From NCBI RefSeq assembly GCF_018100785.1, contig NZ_JAGJEC010000002.1, positions 62,001 to 126,000 on the forward strand: a stretch of DNA of 64,000 nucleotides. Reading direction: 5' to 3'. Below are positions 1-8,406 of this stretch, one piece after another. Source of the DNA: Maribacter sp. MMG018. GTDB lineage: Bacteria; Bacteroidota; Bacteroidia; Flavobacteriales; Flavobacteriaceae. Each line of letters opens with the position of its first letter. Within the stretch, counting starts at the first letter, position 1. The translations under genes were made by a program, and so were the position numbers. The notes beneath the pieces were generated by a model. The model did not search any database. It saw only the letters and a program-made list of their open reading frames with translations, and had not been told where the DNA came from.

Positions 1-1
1 G

Positions 2-700
2 AAGGTAAAAATTGTTTTTACCTCTGCGGGCAACCCTAAAACATGGACCTCTTATTTAAAAGAAAAAGGGATAACCGTAGTACACGTGGTCAGTAGTGTA
101 AAATTTGCCATAAAGGCCAAAGAAGCCGGTGTAGATGCTATTGTTGCGGAAGGTTTTGAGGCCGGGGGGCATAATGGCCGTGATGAGACGACCTCTTTGG
201 TATTGATACCCGCCGTAAGACAAGAAATAGATATTCCATTAATAGCGGCAGGTGGTATAGCTACGGGCAAGGCCATGCTTGCGGCCATGGTGCTCGGGGC
301 CGATGGTGTTCAGATAGGGAGTAGGTTTATTGCTTCTACGGAAGCCTCGTCACATCAAAATTTTAAACAAAAGATACTAGAAGCCAAGGAAGGGGATACC
401 AGTTTAACTTTGAAAGAGTTGACCCCAGTGCGTTTGCTGAAGAATAAATTTTATCTCGAAATACAGAAGGCCTATGAAAACGGGGCCTCAAAAGAAGAAC
501 TCAAAAATCTTTTGGGTAGGGGAAGGGCAAAAAAAGGAATGTTCGAAGGTGACCTTGACGATGGCGAATTAGAAATAGGCCAAGTATCATCGTTGATCCA
601 TACGATTCGGCCAGCAGCCGAAATAGTCAAGGAAATTGTAAATGAATACGAAATGACCAGGATACAGGCCCTTAACGATAAAAGTTTCAGTTTTAGCTAA
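2..700 (+). CDS. Nitronate monooxygenase-like flavoprotein, 3' part
   Basis: The reading frame is open from base 2, so the N-terminus lies outside the window; the ATG at 86 is internal. The visible 232 residues form the C-terminal half of a TIM barrel of the 2-nitropropane dioxygenase / nitronate monooxygenase family, which also includes FabK-type enoyl-ACP reductases. Seen are the GGHNGR phosphate-binding loop, the PLIAAGGIATGKAM strand-loop and the GADGVQIGSRFIAS FMN-phosphate segment, all typical of FMN binding in this family. Expected role is FMN-dependent oxidation of alkyl nitronates, or a related flavin reaction, in the cytoplasm. The nitronate or FabK choice cannot be made from the fragment. 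It converges on the lipoprotein gene that follows. Confidence 0.85.
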   Translation, partial: KVKIVFTSAGNPKTWTSYLKEKGITVVHVVSSVKFAIKAKEAGVDAIVAEGFEAGGHNGRDETTSLVLIPAVRQEIDIPLIAAGGIATGKAMLAAMVLGADGVQIGSRFIASTEASSHQNFKQKILEAKEGDTSLTLKELTPVRLLKNKFYLEIQKAYENGASKEELKNLLGRGRAKKGMFEGDLDDGELEIGQVSSLIHTIRPAAEIVKEIVNEYEMTRIQALNDKSFSFS

Positions 701-716
701 CTTTGGTTTTTAAAGG

Positions 717-1244
717 CTATTCGGTAGATTCTAGCTTTGTGTAAGTAAAAGTAACCTGTGTGTCGGTTATGACAGCATTTACATCTTGAATGCTCAAGGT
801 TGATGTGTATTGAAATTCAGTGGCCGATTCGTTAAAAGTTAACGAGAAACCAAGCTGTTCACATGACACTATTAAATACAATTGGTCTTCAGATAATGCC
901 CATGTACCGTTAGTGGAGGTTATATTGCATCCGGATGCTCTACTCCCTTTTTCGTACGAGTAAACTCTATTAGATCCAAAACTGAACAAGGCATCTTTGT
1001 AACATTCTGAATATTGTTGAAAAATGTCGGTACTTGGGTTGTCAATATCATCATTGCTCAAGTCTATTTCGGTATCGGCGATTAAACCTGTAAGCGTCCA
1101 TTGTCCCACTAGTTTAACTTCTTCGTCCTCTAATTCACCTGTAAAGTTATCTGGGCAGGAAACAGGCTCGCTATCAACACTGCATCCAGCAAACAAGCAA
1201 TTAATGATTACTAATATTGCGATAAGATATTTTTTGTTTTTCAT
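717..1244 (-). CDS. Lipocalin-like lipoprotein
   Basis: A 175-residue protein with a lipoprotein signal peptide: charged MKNKK start, hydrophobic core and a lipobox ending at Cys21 (CLFAGC). The mature part contains a stretch beginning VKLVGQWTLTGL followed by beta-rich sequence with several conserved-looking Cys, which resembles the lipocalin-like domains common in Flavobacteriia lipoproteins. It is probably anchored in the outer membrane or the outer leaflet of the inner membrane. The ligand and role are unknown. The gene stands alone, convergent with the nitronate monooxygenase-like gene and separated by about 95 bp from the large lipoprotein gene transcribed in the same direction. Family assignment is by resemblance only. 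Confidence 0.7.
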   Translation of the reverse strand: MKNKKYLIAILVIINCLFAGCSVDSEPVSCPDNFTGELEDEEVKLVGQWTLTGLIADTEIDLSNDDIDNPSTDIFQQYSECYKDALFSFGSNRVYSYEKGSRASGCNITSTNGTWALSEDQLYLIVSCEQLGFSLTFNESATEFQYTSTLSIQDVNAVITDTQVTFTYTKLESTE

Positions 1245-1338
1245 TTAAATCATTTTATACAAGATGTAATATTCAAGATTAGGTTGCTTTCAATTTAAAA
1301 AAATAAGGAAAATGAAGAATCTATAATTAACTAGGAAA

Positions 1339-4300
1339 CTATGCTCCTTTTTGTTTAAGATTTCCTAAATACTCCATTAGATCCCTTAGCTCTCTTCTTG
1401 ATATCATTCGCCCCATTGCCGGCATTGCCGAAATAGAGTTTTCCCTTTTTTTGATTCTCGCCAATGGAACTTCCATGGGTTCGGCCTCGGAGGTTCTTAA
1501 CAATAGATCCGTTTTACGTTCTTCTATTAAAACCCCTGTAACCTTCTGTCCGTCGGTCAATGTTAGGGTTACTGATCCATACCCCGGCGCCAGTCTTGCA
1601 CTAGGTTCTATCAAGGCCTCCAGTATTTCTTCCCTAGTAAGTATATTGGCAATATTGTCAAGTGCAGGGCCTACCTCTCCGCCGGTACCGTTTACCGCAT
1701 GGCACCGAACACATTGTGCCGTAGGGTTGTTGTTAAATACTGTTCTACCGTTCCACCAACTACCTCCGTACAAGGTTTCTTGGTAAGAATCGGCGGTATA
1801 TCCAAGATTTTTCAATTTCCCCATTTGTGCTATTAAAGTCGAATCTTCGGTCGCTTTCACCGATTCCATTAAGTCGAGCATAATTTCTTGACGCAATTGA
1901 TTTTTACTTGCCTTGGCAATCAAATTAGTTAAAATGGCACTGCTTTTTTCTTTGGGTAAATCACCAAGTACATTGAGCATACGCTGTTGTTCGCCTACAG
2001 ATCCTTTTTGGAAAATAGGGCCAACAATAGAAGGTAGTTTTTCTTTGGGCAAATCCAATTGTCCCAACAAGCCGACGGCGGCGGTACGTACTTCGGCATT
2101 GCTATCTTTCATTCCACGTGCCATGGCCGTTTCTATTTGTGAAAACTTCAGATTACCAAGAGTGGTCAAAAGAGTGGCCCTGACTTTTGATGAACCGTTC
2201 GATTTAAATATATTGTATAGTTTGTTGTTATAGGTGTTGATTCCGATAGATCCAATAGCTTTTGAAATGCCTATAAGTATCTCTGGGTTTTTTTGTTCAA
2301 GAAAGAATGGAATGTCTTTTTCCAGTTTATCTTTTAAAAGGTTTCCTTCTCTAATTACCTCTCCTCTGTAACGGCCGTCCACCCTGTCCAGCACACTTGG
2401 GTTGTTCCATGTTCCCAGTGCGGCAAGTGCCTCGCCTCTTATGACATTGGAGACCGAATTTCGTTTTGCAAAACGGATAAGGTCTTCAAGGGCCGTTTCG
2501 GTTCCCACTCGTAATGCCGCGTTAATGGCCCTTCTTAATAGAGGTTCTGAAGTAAAACGTTCTTCGGAAAGAGTTGCGGCAAGTGCAGGTAAAGCCTCTT
2601 CTATAGACCAGTCATCGTTTATGGCCCTCGCTGCCTCTGTTACTATATATTCGTCTTTATCAGATAAAAAGATGGATATTTTCGGATTTTGAAGTTTTCT
2701 TAATACTAAAACTGCCGCAATTCTTAAACTTCTATTATCGCTATCGGCTAAAGCGATTATGGGATCTACCTCTCCAATTCTTGATAGGGCCAAAACCCCG
2801 GCATGCCTTATATATAGATCCTTGTCATTGTTTTCTGCAATCATTTTGATCAATGGGTCTATAGCTTCTTTGTAAGCTAATCTACCTAATGCTTGGGCAG
2901 CAAAAAACTTGACCCTATCATTTTGATGCGATAACAATGGGAGCAGGTTTTCTGCAGCGTCATCAAATTTTACATCGCCAATGACCTTGGCAGCCTGTGC
3001 AATAATTTCCGGATCTTCATCAGAAAGTAAAGGTATTAAGGGTTCGGCTTTGTCTTTATTATTGGCCGCTATCTGCCCGATTGCCCAGATAGCATGAATA
3101 CGTGCAAATTGATTTTCTTCTTCAATAATAGCTTTTTTTAAGGCTCTATAGCCCCAGAAGGTTCTTTGTGCCAGTTCAAATTGTGCCTTTTGGCGTATGC
3201 GCATATCTTCATAGCTAAGCAATTTGATCAAATTGTCAGTATCATCATTTTCATAATCATGGGTCATTAGTCTTTTGGTTTCAAGACGCTGTTGCTCTAG
3301 ATCGTTTTCGTTGGCCGTAACATCCAGTTTCCAGACTCTTCCAAAATCTTTGGTCCCCCAACCATTGATCCAGTCTGCAAGATATAGGGCACCTTCGGGG
3401 CCAAAAGCTATGCCCGTAGGTAATACACCTGTAAGGATAGATTCGTCCGATTTTAGTTCAAAACTGGCACCTTTTGGTTGAAGGTCGAAAGACCAAATAT
3501 GAGAGCGACTGGGGTCGCCTACAAATTCTACCAAGAAAAACTTGTCCAACCACTTTTTTCCCAATGCGGTACCCGGATTGTACAGCATACCTGTAGGGCC
3601 GTTATGAAAATTTTGAATCGGTGGTATAATATAGGCAGCTTGTCCTTCCCATCTGGGAACAAATAGTTTTTCGTCCATCCAAACATTATAGCCGTTATTG
3701 TTGGGGTCTGTATATTTTCCATATTGCCAGTTGGATCGCCAGCCAGCGTCGGAACCTTCAACAATATGAACCAGTCTTTCACTTTCTCCCTTGTGGTCGC
3801 CGTCGTTATCTGAAGATATAATATTGCCATAGGCATCAAAAACAAATTCATGGGTGTTTCTTAACCCGTGGGCAAAAACTTCAAAATCACTTCCATCAGG
3901 ATTGCTTCTTACGATAACCCCTTGGTTCGGGTATTTATGGTTGACCCCATCAACAGTAGTTAGGTTGGCACCGATATCACCGATACCCCAATATATTTTA
4001 CCATCGGGCCCTTGTATGGCTCCGGACATACCATGTCCGGAAAATCCGATATGCACGGCAAAACCTGTGGCTATACTGGTTTTTTCATCAATAACCTTAT
4101 CATCATTGGTATCTCTAAGGCGATACATGTCGGGGCCTATACCCAAAAATATATCTTCGTCCCTGACCAAAAGTGCTCCGGCGACATCATTTACTTCGTC
4201 ATTAAAATCATTCAAGATTTGTGTTGAAATATCTGCAATGCCATCACCGTCAGAATCTTCCAGCATCCATACCTCGTCCTTTTCAACGGCCAAATCGCGC

Positions 4301-4743
4301 CAATCATGAATAGAGTCGTTGTTCAAATCAGGAAACCAGCTATTTTCCTTGCTCTTTTCGGGGGCGAAGGTTTCATGTAGAAAAGCTCTCCTTTCTTCAA
4401 CAGATTGTAATCCGATGGAGGCGGTCATCCAATCACGATGTCCCCTAATATCAAATTCCGAATTTTTATTTCTATTGGATCTGGTAATATATACCCTACC
4501 TTCATTGTCCATATCCATGGCAATTGGATCTGGAGCCAAAGAGTCGGAAGCCCATAGACTTAGTTGCAGACCATCTGCAACAATAGCGGTAACACCTTCT
4601 CTGGCCTTTTGTACCGTTTCAGAAATAGCGGTGCTATCCTCATAAATTACCACAGGGGTTTCTATGGGTTTTTTGTTTTGACAGGAAAAAGATAAAATAG
4701 AAAGGCAGGTAACGTAAAAAACAGAGTTGGAAAATAATTTCAT
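1339..4743 (-). CDS. Large PVC-type dehydrogenase-like lipoprotein: beta-propeller, HEAT repeats, cytochrome c
   Basis: 1134 residues with a lipobox at Cys21 (SILSFSC). Residues about 40-480 look like a sorbosone-dehydrogenase-type six-bladed beta-propeller (putative membrane-bound dehydrogenase domain of the Pirellula/Verrucomicrobium type); it carries acidic DxDxDG calcium-binding-like motifs (EDSDGDGIAD). Residues about 500-960 are helical HEAT-like repeats, and the C-terminus holds a cytochrome c domain with a CVRCH haem motif near residue 1011, GPAL, and a candidate axial Met in the SAMPAMGRM segment. It should be anchored on the outside of the inner membrane or on the cell surface and pass electrons to haem. 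Substrate unknown; similar proteins occur with sugar oxidation and DUF1080 genes, and one lies divergently next door. Confidence 0.85.
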   Translation of the reverse strand: MKLFSNSVFYVTCLSILSFSCQNKKPIETPVVIYEDSTAISETVQKAREGVTAIVADGLQLSLWASDSLAPDPIAMDMDNEGRVYITRSNRNKNSEFDIRGHRDWMTASIGLQSVEERRAFLHETFAPEKSKENSWFPDLNNDSIHDWRDLAVEKDEVWMLEDSDGDGIADISTQILNDFNDEVNDVAGALLVRDEDIFLGIGPDMYRLRDTNDDKVIDEKTSIATGFAVHIGFSGHGMSGAIQGPDGKIYWGIGDIGANLTTVDGVNHKYPNQGVIVRSNPDGSDFEVFAHGLRNTHEFVFDAYGNIISSDNDGDHKGESERLVHIVEGSDAGWRSNWQYGKYTDPNNNGYNVWMDEKLFVPRWEGQAAYIIPPIQNFHNGPTGMLYNPGTALGKKWLDKFFLVEFVGDPSRSHIWSFDLQPKGASFELKSDESILTGVLPTGIAFGPEGALYLADWINGWGTKDFGRVWKLDVTANENDLEQQRLETKRLMTHDYENDDTDNLIKLLSYEDMRIRQKAQFELAQRTFWGYRALKKAIIEEENQFARIHAIWAIGQIAANNKDKAEPLIPLLSDEDPEIIAQAAKVIGDVKFDDAAENLLPLLSHQNDRVKFFAAQALGRLAYKEAIDPLIKMIAENNDKDLYIRHAGVLALSRIGEVDPIIALADSDNRSLRIAAVLVLRKLQNPKISIFLSDKDEYIVTEAARAINDDWSIEEALPALAATLSEERFTSEPLLRRAINAALRVGTETALEDLIRFAKRNSVSNVIRGEALAALGTWNNPSVLDRVDGRYRGEVIREGNLLKDKLEKDIPFFLEQKNPEILIGISKAIGSIGINTYNNKLYNIFKSNGSSKVRATLLTTLGNLKFSQIETAMARGMKDSNAEVRTAAVGLLGQLDLPKEKLPSIVGPIFQKGSVGEQQRMLNVLGDLPKEKSSAILTNLIAKASKNQLRQEIMLDLMESVKATEDSTLIAQMGKLKNLGYTADSYQETLYGGSWWNGRTVFNNNPTAQCVRCHAVNGTGGEVGPALDNIANILTREEILEALIEPSARLAPGYGSVTLTLTDGQKVTGVLIEERKTDLLLRTSEAEPMEVPLARIKKRENSISAMPAMGRMISRRELRDLMEYLGNLKQKGA

Positions 4744-4918
4744 TGGTTGGTTTTGAAGGGACTATTAATTGTTCGAATTTAAAATAAAGAACCGATAAAT
4801 GAATGTAGTTTTGTGTTTGAATTTATCAATCGTTAAGTTATTCCATAATATTAAATGTTATTGTGACACTACACAAGTATTTTAAAAAAAATCGCTTAAG
4901 TTTTTAAATAACATGCCC

Positions 4919-4926
4919 TATATTTG
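4919..4926 (+). promoter_or_regulatory. Candidate -7 promoter element for the DUF1080 gene
   Basis: TATATTTG matches the Bacteroidota -7 consensus TAnnTTTG exactly and lies 30 bases before the ATG at 4957, giving a leader of roughly 20-25 nt. No clear TTG is seen at the -33 spacing, so the promoter is judged on the -7 element and position only. Confidence 0.55.
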
Positions 4927-4956
4927 ATAATATCATAATTATAAATAGTTAGATTC

Positions 4957-5889
4957 ATGAAGTACAGATTTTTGTTTTTTTCGTTTTTGCTTATTGTCTT
5001 ATCTACATCTGTGACGGCCCAAGAAGGTCATCCCCTTGAAGGAAGGTGGAACTTAACCATTGATCAAGAGGGTAAAGAGTTACCTAGTTGGTTAGAGATT
5101 AGACATTCTGGTCATAATACTTTGATCGGTAGGTTTACGTTTGCTTTTGGTAGTGCAAGACCTATAGCGGAAGTAAAAAAATATGGAGATATTTTTTATT
5201 TTGAAATTCCACCACAATGGGAACCTGGTGCTTCAAATATGGAATTTGAAGGAAAATTGGTAGGTGACGGTCTTGAGGGTACCATGGTGTTTACGAATGG
5301 AAAAACCTATAAATGGACAGCGGTCAAGGCCCCAGAGTTGCCGTATTACGAAAAAGTAAAAACAGGAAAGAAAATCGAACTTTTCAATGGTAAAAATTTG
5401 AATGGGTGGAAAATTGTGGAAGGTAACCAATGGAAAGTGGTCGATGGAATATTAAGAAGCGATAAATCCGGTGTAAACCTTGTATCGGAAGAGAAGTTCA
5501 AAGATTTTAAGATCCATGTAGAATTTAGATATCCTGAAGGAAGTAATAGTGGTCTTTATTTAAGAGGAAGGTATGAGGTTCAGATTGCCGATAATTATGG
5601 TTTAGAACCTTCTTCTATCTACTTTGGAGGTATTTACGGGTTGATCGACCCAAATGAAAATGCAGCCTTAAAGGCAGGGGAGTGGCAGACCTATGATATT
5701 ACCTTAATAGGTAGAAGGGTTACGGTTGTAGCGAACGGAAAAACGATTATCAATGGTCAGAACATTCTGGGTATGACAGGCGGTGCCTTGGATAATAAAG
5801 AAGCAGAAGCAGGACCGATTATGATACAAGGAGATCATGGCGCTGTAGAATTTAGGGCTATTGAGATAACTCCCCTTACAAAAGGATAG
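4957..5889 (+). CDS. Secreted DUF1080 (3-keto-disaccharide hydrolase) protein
   Basis: 310 residues with a Sec signal peptide ending near residue 21 (STSVTAQ). Residues about 125-305 form a concanavalin-like jelly roll of the DUF1080 / 3-keto-disaccharide hydrolase family: FNGKNLNGWKI, EFRYPEGSNSGLYLRGRYEVQI and GEWQTYDITLIGRRVTVVANG are family landmarks. Before it is a beta-rich domain of about 100 residues (LEGRWNLTI, SWLEIR) often found fused to DUF1080. Family members hydrolyse 3-keto-glycosides produced by glucoside 3-dehydrogenases, in the periplasm. The divergent propeller-cytochrome lipoprotein and the nearby Gfo/Idh/MocA protein make such a role plausible, but the substrate is not known. 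A strong hairpin terminator follows the stop codon. Confidence 0.88.
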   Translation: MKYRFLFFSFLLIVLSTSVTAQEGHPLEGRWNLTIDQEGKELPSWLEIRHSGHNTLIGRFTFAFGSARPIAEVKKYGDIFYFEIPPQWEPGASNMEFEGKLVGDGLEGTMVFTNGKTYKWTAVKAPELPYYEKVKTGKKIELFNGKNLNGWKIVEGNQWKVVDGILRSDKSGVNLVSEEKFKDFKIHVEFRYPEGSNSGLYLRGRYEVQIADNYGLEPSSIYFGGIYGLIDPNENAALKAGEWQTYDITLIGRRVTVVANGKTIINGQNILGMTGGALDNKEAEAGPIMIQGDHGAVEFRAIEITPLTKG

Positions 5890-5907
5890 TTAATATCTAT
5901 AACAGAT

Positions 5908-5940
5908 AAAAAAAGCCTCCGGTTTATGGAGGCTTTTTTT
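5908..5940. terminator. Bidirectional hairpin terminator
   Basis: AAGCCTCC and GGAGGCTT form a stem with a short loop, flanked by an A-run on the left and a T-run on the right. It serves the + strand DUF1080 gene and the convergent DUF2007 gene whose stop codon is at 5942. Confidence 0.85.
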
Positions 5941-5941
5941 G

Positions 5942-6169
5942 TTATTCTTCCCATTTAATCCCCGAAATAAGAGAAAGGGTTTTCTCTTCTTCATCTTTGT
6001 TCACATATATTTCCAATATATGTGGCAGGGGAGTGCCAAAACCGGCCAAACGGGCCGATTCATTTTCGTTTTTAATAATGGGGCGGATGCCATTTTTTAT
6101 TAAAAGTAATTCAATGCGCTTGGTCTTAGCACTATCTCCCGCAAAAACTTTTATATAGTCGGCACCCAT
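5942..6169 (-). CDS. DUF2007 putative signal-transducing protein
   Basis: A 75-residue cytoplasmic protein with no signal peptide. The pattern YIKVFAGDSAKTKRIELLLIKNGI followed by a beta strand ending in EIYVNKDEEEKTLSLI fits the DUF2007 family, a ferredoxin-like alpha/beta fold widespread in Flavobacteriia. The name putative signal transducing protein has no firm experimental basis. It starts 7 bp after the stop of the M28 peptidase gene on the same strand, so the two are probably cotranscribed. Confidence 0.75.
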   Translation of the reverse strand: MGADYIKVFAGDSAKTKRIELLLIKNGIRPIIKNENESARLAGFGTPLPHILEIYVNKDEEEKTLSLISGIKWEE

Positions 6170-6176
6170 AATCGTC

Positions 6177-8372
6177 TTATTTAATGTTCGTGTTTATTTC
6201 TTTTAAGTAGTTGTTAAAAACACTTAGTGTTGTACTAAGTACTTTAATTTGTTCTTCGGCTTCTTTCCAGTTTTTCTGCTCTACGGCCTCTCTTACCCCT
6301 GGTAATGTTTTTACGCCATAACCGGTATAAAAACCTGGGGCATATATTTGATGCTTGTACCAAGGTCTTCTTGGTAATCCTTTTTCGGATGTAAGCATCT
6401 GTTCGGCCTTTATTAATTTTTGGTTCAATTGGCTTTTCTGTTCTTTGGAAAGATGATCGGTCTTAAGCTTTGAGAATTCGTCAATGGTAGATTTAAGTGT
6501 ACTTAATTCGTTTTGTAAAGGAGAAAAGTCCAGATAAGGTACCATTGCTTTTAATTCGGGGCTTTTGGCCGGCTTTTTAGGGTCGGCAGAGAGGTCAAAA
6601 GCATTTGCCTTTACAAGTTTGTTATGTTTTTCTACCTCTTTTCTCATTTTCTCGGTCAATGACATTATTTCGTCCAAATACCCGGAAACGGTAGTATGCC
6701 ATTGTTGAAAATCTAATGGAACTACATCTGCATTTGCCAATCTTAAGGTAATTCTGCCCGCAGTATTTGCCAATGCGATACCATAGGCAAAATCAGGATC
6801 TTTAAACCTTTTGTAATGCGGGTAGGTGTCGTAAATAGTGTGGTATTCGCCACCGGCATTTTCACCACCAAAACCAAGGTTAAGGGCGGCAATGCCCGCA
6901 TGTTGAATAAATGGGGTGTAATCAGACCCAGAACCTAGGGCATATAGTTTAAATGAACCATCGCTACCTTGTACCATATCTCTTGCGATTCTGCGTTCTT
7001 TTACCGAAACTTTGGTCTGTGGGTCCGTCACCGAACCGGCAACTTCTGATACCATTGCCTGTAACGAATGTGACCCACCTGCACCTAAAAAGCCACGGCC
7101 ATTGCCGTCGGTATTTATATAGGCAACAACCTTTTCCTGTAGTTCCTTTTTGTGGTCCTCGACCCATTCCGTGGAGCCTATCAATCCAGGTTCTTCGGCA
7201 TCCCACGCACAATATACCAATGTTCTTTTTGGTTTGTGGCCTTGCTTCCCCAGTTGTGCGACCGCCCTGGCTTCTTCCATTAAGGCGACCATTCCACTTA
7301 TCGGGTCATTGGCGCCGTGTACCCATGCATCGTGGTGGTTACCTCGCATTACCCATTGATCGGGATATTCTGAACCTTTCATGGTGGCAATAACATTATG
7401 GGCTGGGGTAATTTGCCAGTCAAACTTTAGTTTAAGATGTACTTTTGCCGGACCAGGACCTATGTGGTAGGTAATGGGTAACCCTCCACGCCAAGATTCC
7501 GGAGCCACAGGTCCTTCCAAGGCGGCCAATAATGGTTGGGCGTCTTCATAAGAAATTGGCAATACGGGTATTTTGGTTATCGTCGGGGCATTTTCCTTTT
7601 TTAATCTTTTGGCATCTTTGGTAGCCCCGTAACCAGGAGTTAGAACATCTCCAGGGTATGTAGGCATATCCATGACAGATCCTCTTTGAACACCTGTTTT
7701 GTTTTTAAACGCCCCTTTCGGATAAACATCACCTCTACCATACCCGTCATCTTGTGGGTCTGAATAAATGATGCAACCTATGGCTCCGTTTTCGGCTGCC
7801 AATTTTGGTTTAATACCACGCCATGATCCTTGATATTTGGCAATGACGATTTTTCCTTTTACGCTAATGCCCAATTTTTCCAATTCTTCATAATCTTTAG
7901 GTATGCCATAGTTTACAAAAACAAGCTCTGCTTCTACATCGCCATCTATAGAAAAGGCATTGTAACTGGGTAAAAGAGCATCGCCCTGAGCGGTAAAAGG
8001 GTCTCCTTCTACCGGAACAGCGGTAAGTTTTGCCTTGTATTTTGTTGGTGCCGTAAGTTCCAATACTCTTTCTGTAGGGTAAGGAAATAGAATATGATAG
8101 GTTTCTATTTTGGCATCGTAACCCCAAGACTTAAATTGGTCTCTGATCCATTTTGCATTTTTTTCTCCATACTTTGTGCCTACCCAATGGGGTTCTGCCG
8201 ACATTCTCTGCATCCATTCATCTAAATTGGAAGCTTTTAGTTTGTCTTCAAAATCTTTTTCGATTTTAGCTTGTTGAGCTGCGCTGGTCGTAGAAAAACC
8301 GATGATGGGGCTCTGGGCTTTTAGGGAGCCAAAGAATAGAATAAAGATAAGTGGGATAAAAAGTTGTTTCAT
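6177..8372 (-). CDS. Secreted M28 peptidase, GCPII / NAALADase-like
   Basis: 731 residues with a signal peptide ending near residue 20 (FGSLKAQ). The order is a protease-associated domain (about 120-310), an M28 zinc peptidase domain (about 320-560) and a transferrin-receptor-like dimerisation domain (about 590-720), as in glutamate carboxypeptidase II. Two-zinc ligands are visible: His in GNHHDAW (near 347), Asp in GANDPISG, the Glu pair in WDAEEPGL, Asp in INTDGNGRG and His in GEYHTIYDTYPH. It should be an extracytoplasmic di-/oligopeptide carboxypeptidase. It is followed at 7 bp by the DUF2007 gene and preceded at 34 bp by the Gfo/Idh/MocA gene, suggesting an operon of exported proteins. 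Confidence 0.92.
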   Translation of the reverse strand: MKQLFIPLIFILFFGSLKAQSPIIGFSTTSAAQQAKIEKDFEDKLKASNLDEWMQRMSAEPHWVGTKYGEKNAKWIRDQFKSWGYDAKIETYHILFPYPTERVLELTAPTKYKAKLTAVPVEGDPFTAQGDALLPSYNAFSIDGDVEAELVFVNYGIPKDYEELEKLGISVKGKIVIAKYQGSWRGIKPKLAAENGAIGCIIYSDPQDDGYGRGDVYPKGAFKNKTGVQRGSVMDMPTYPGDVLTPGYGATKDAKRLKKENAPTITKIPVLPISYEDAQPLLAALEGPVAPESWRGGLPITYHIGPGPAKVHLKLKFDWQITPAHNVIATMKGSEYPDQWVMRGNHHDAWVHGANDPISGMVALMEEARAVAQLGKQGHKPKRTLVYCAWDAEEPGLIGSTEWVEDHKKELQEKVVAYINTDGNGRGFLGAGGSHSLQAMVSEVAGSVTDPQTKVSVKERRIARDMVQGSDGSFKLYALGSGSDYTPFIQHAGIAALNLGFGGENAGGEYHTIYDTYPHYKRFKDPDFAYGIALANTAGRITLRLANADVVPLDFQQWHTTVSGYLDEIMSLTEKMRKEVEKHNKLVKANAFDLSADPKKPAKSPELKAMVPYLDFSPLQNELSTLKSTIDEFSKLKTDHLSKEQKSQLNQKLIKAEQMLTSEKGLPRRPWYKHQIYAPGFYTGYGVKTLPGVREAVEQKNWKEAEEQIKVLSTTLSVFNNYLKEINTNIK

Positions 8373-8406
8373 AATAGTGGTTTTTTTTGGTTGGGTTATT
8401 GGTCGA

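Noticed and set aside
4880-4915. TTTAAAAA ... TTTTTAAA inverted repeat before the DUF1080 gene
   Set aside because: Purely A/T arms with a 13-base spacer; expected by chance in such AT-rich DNA.
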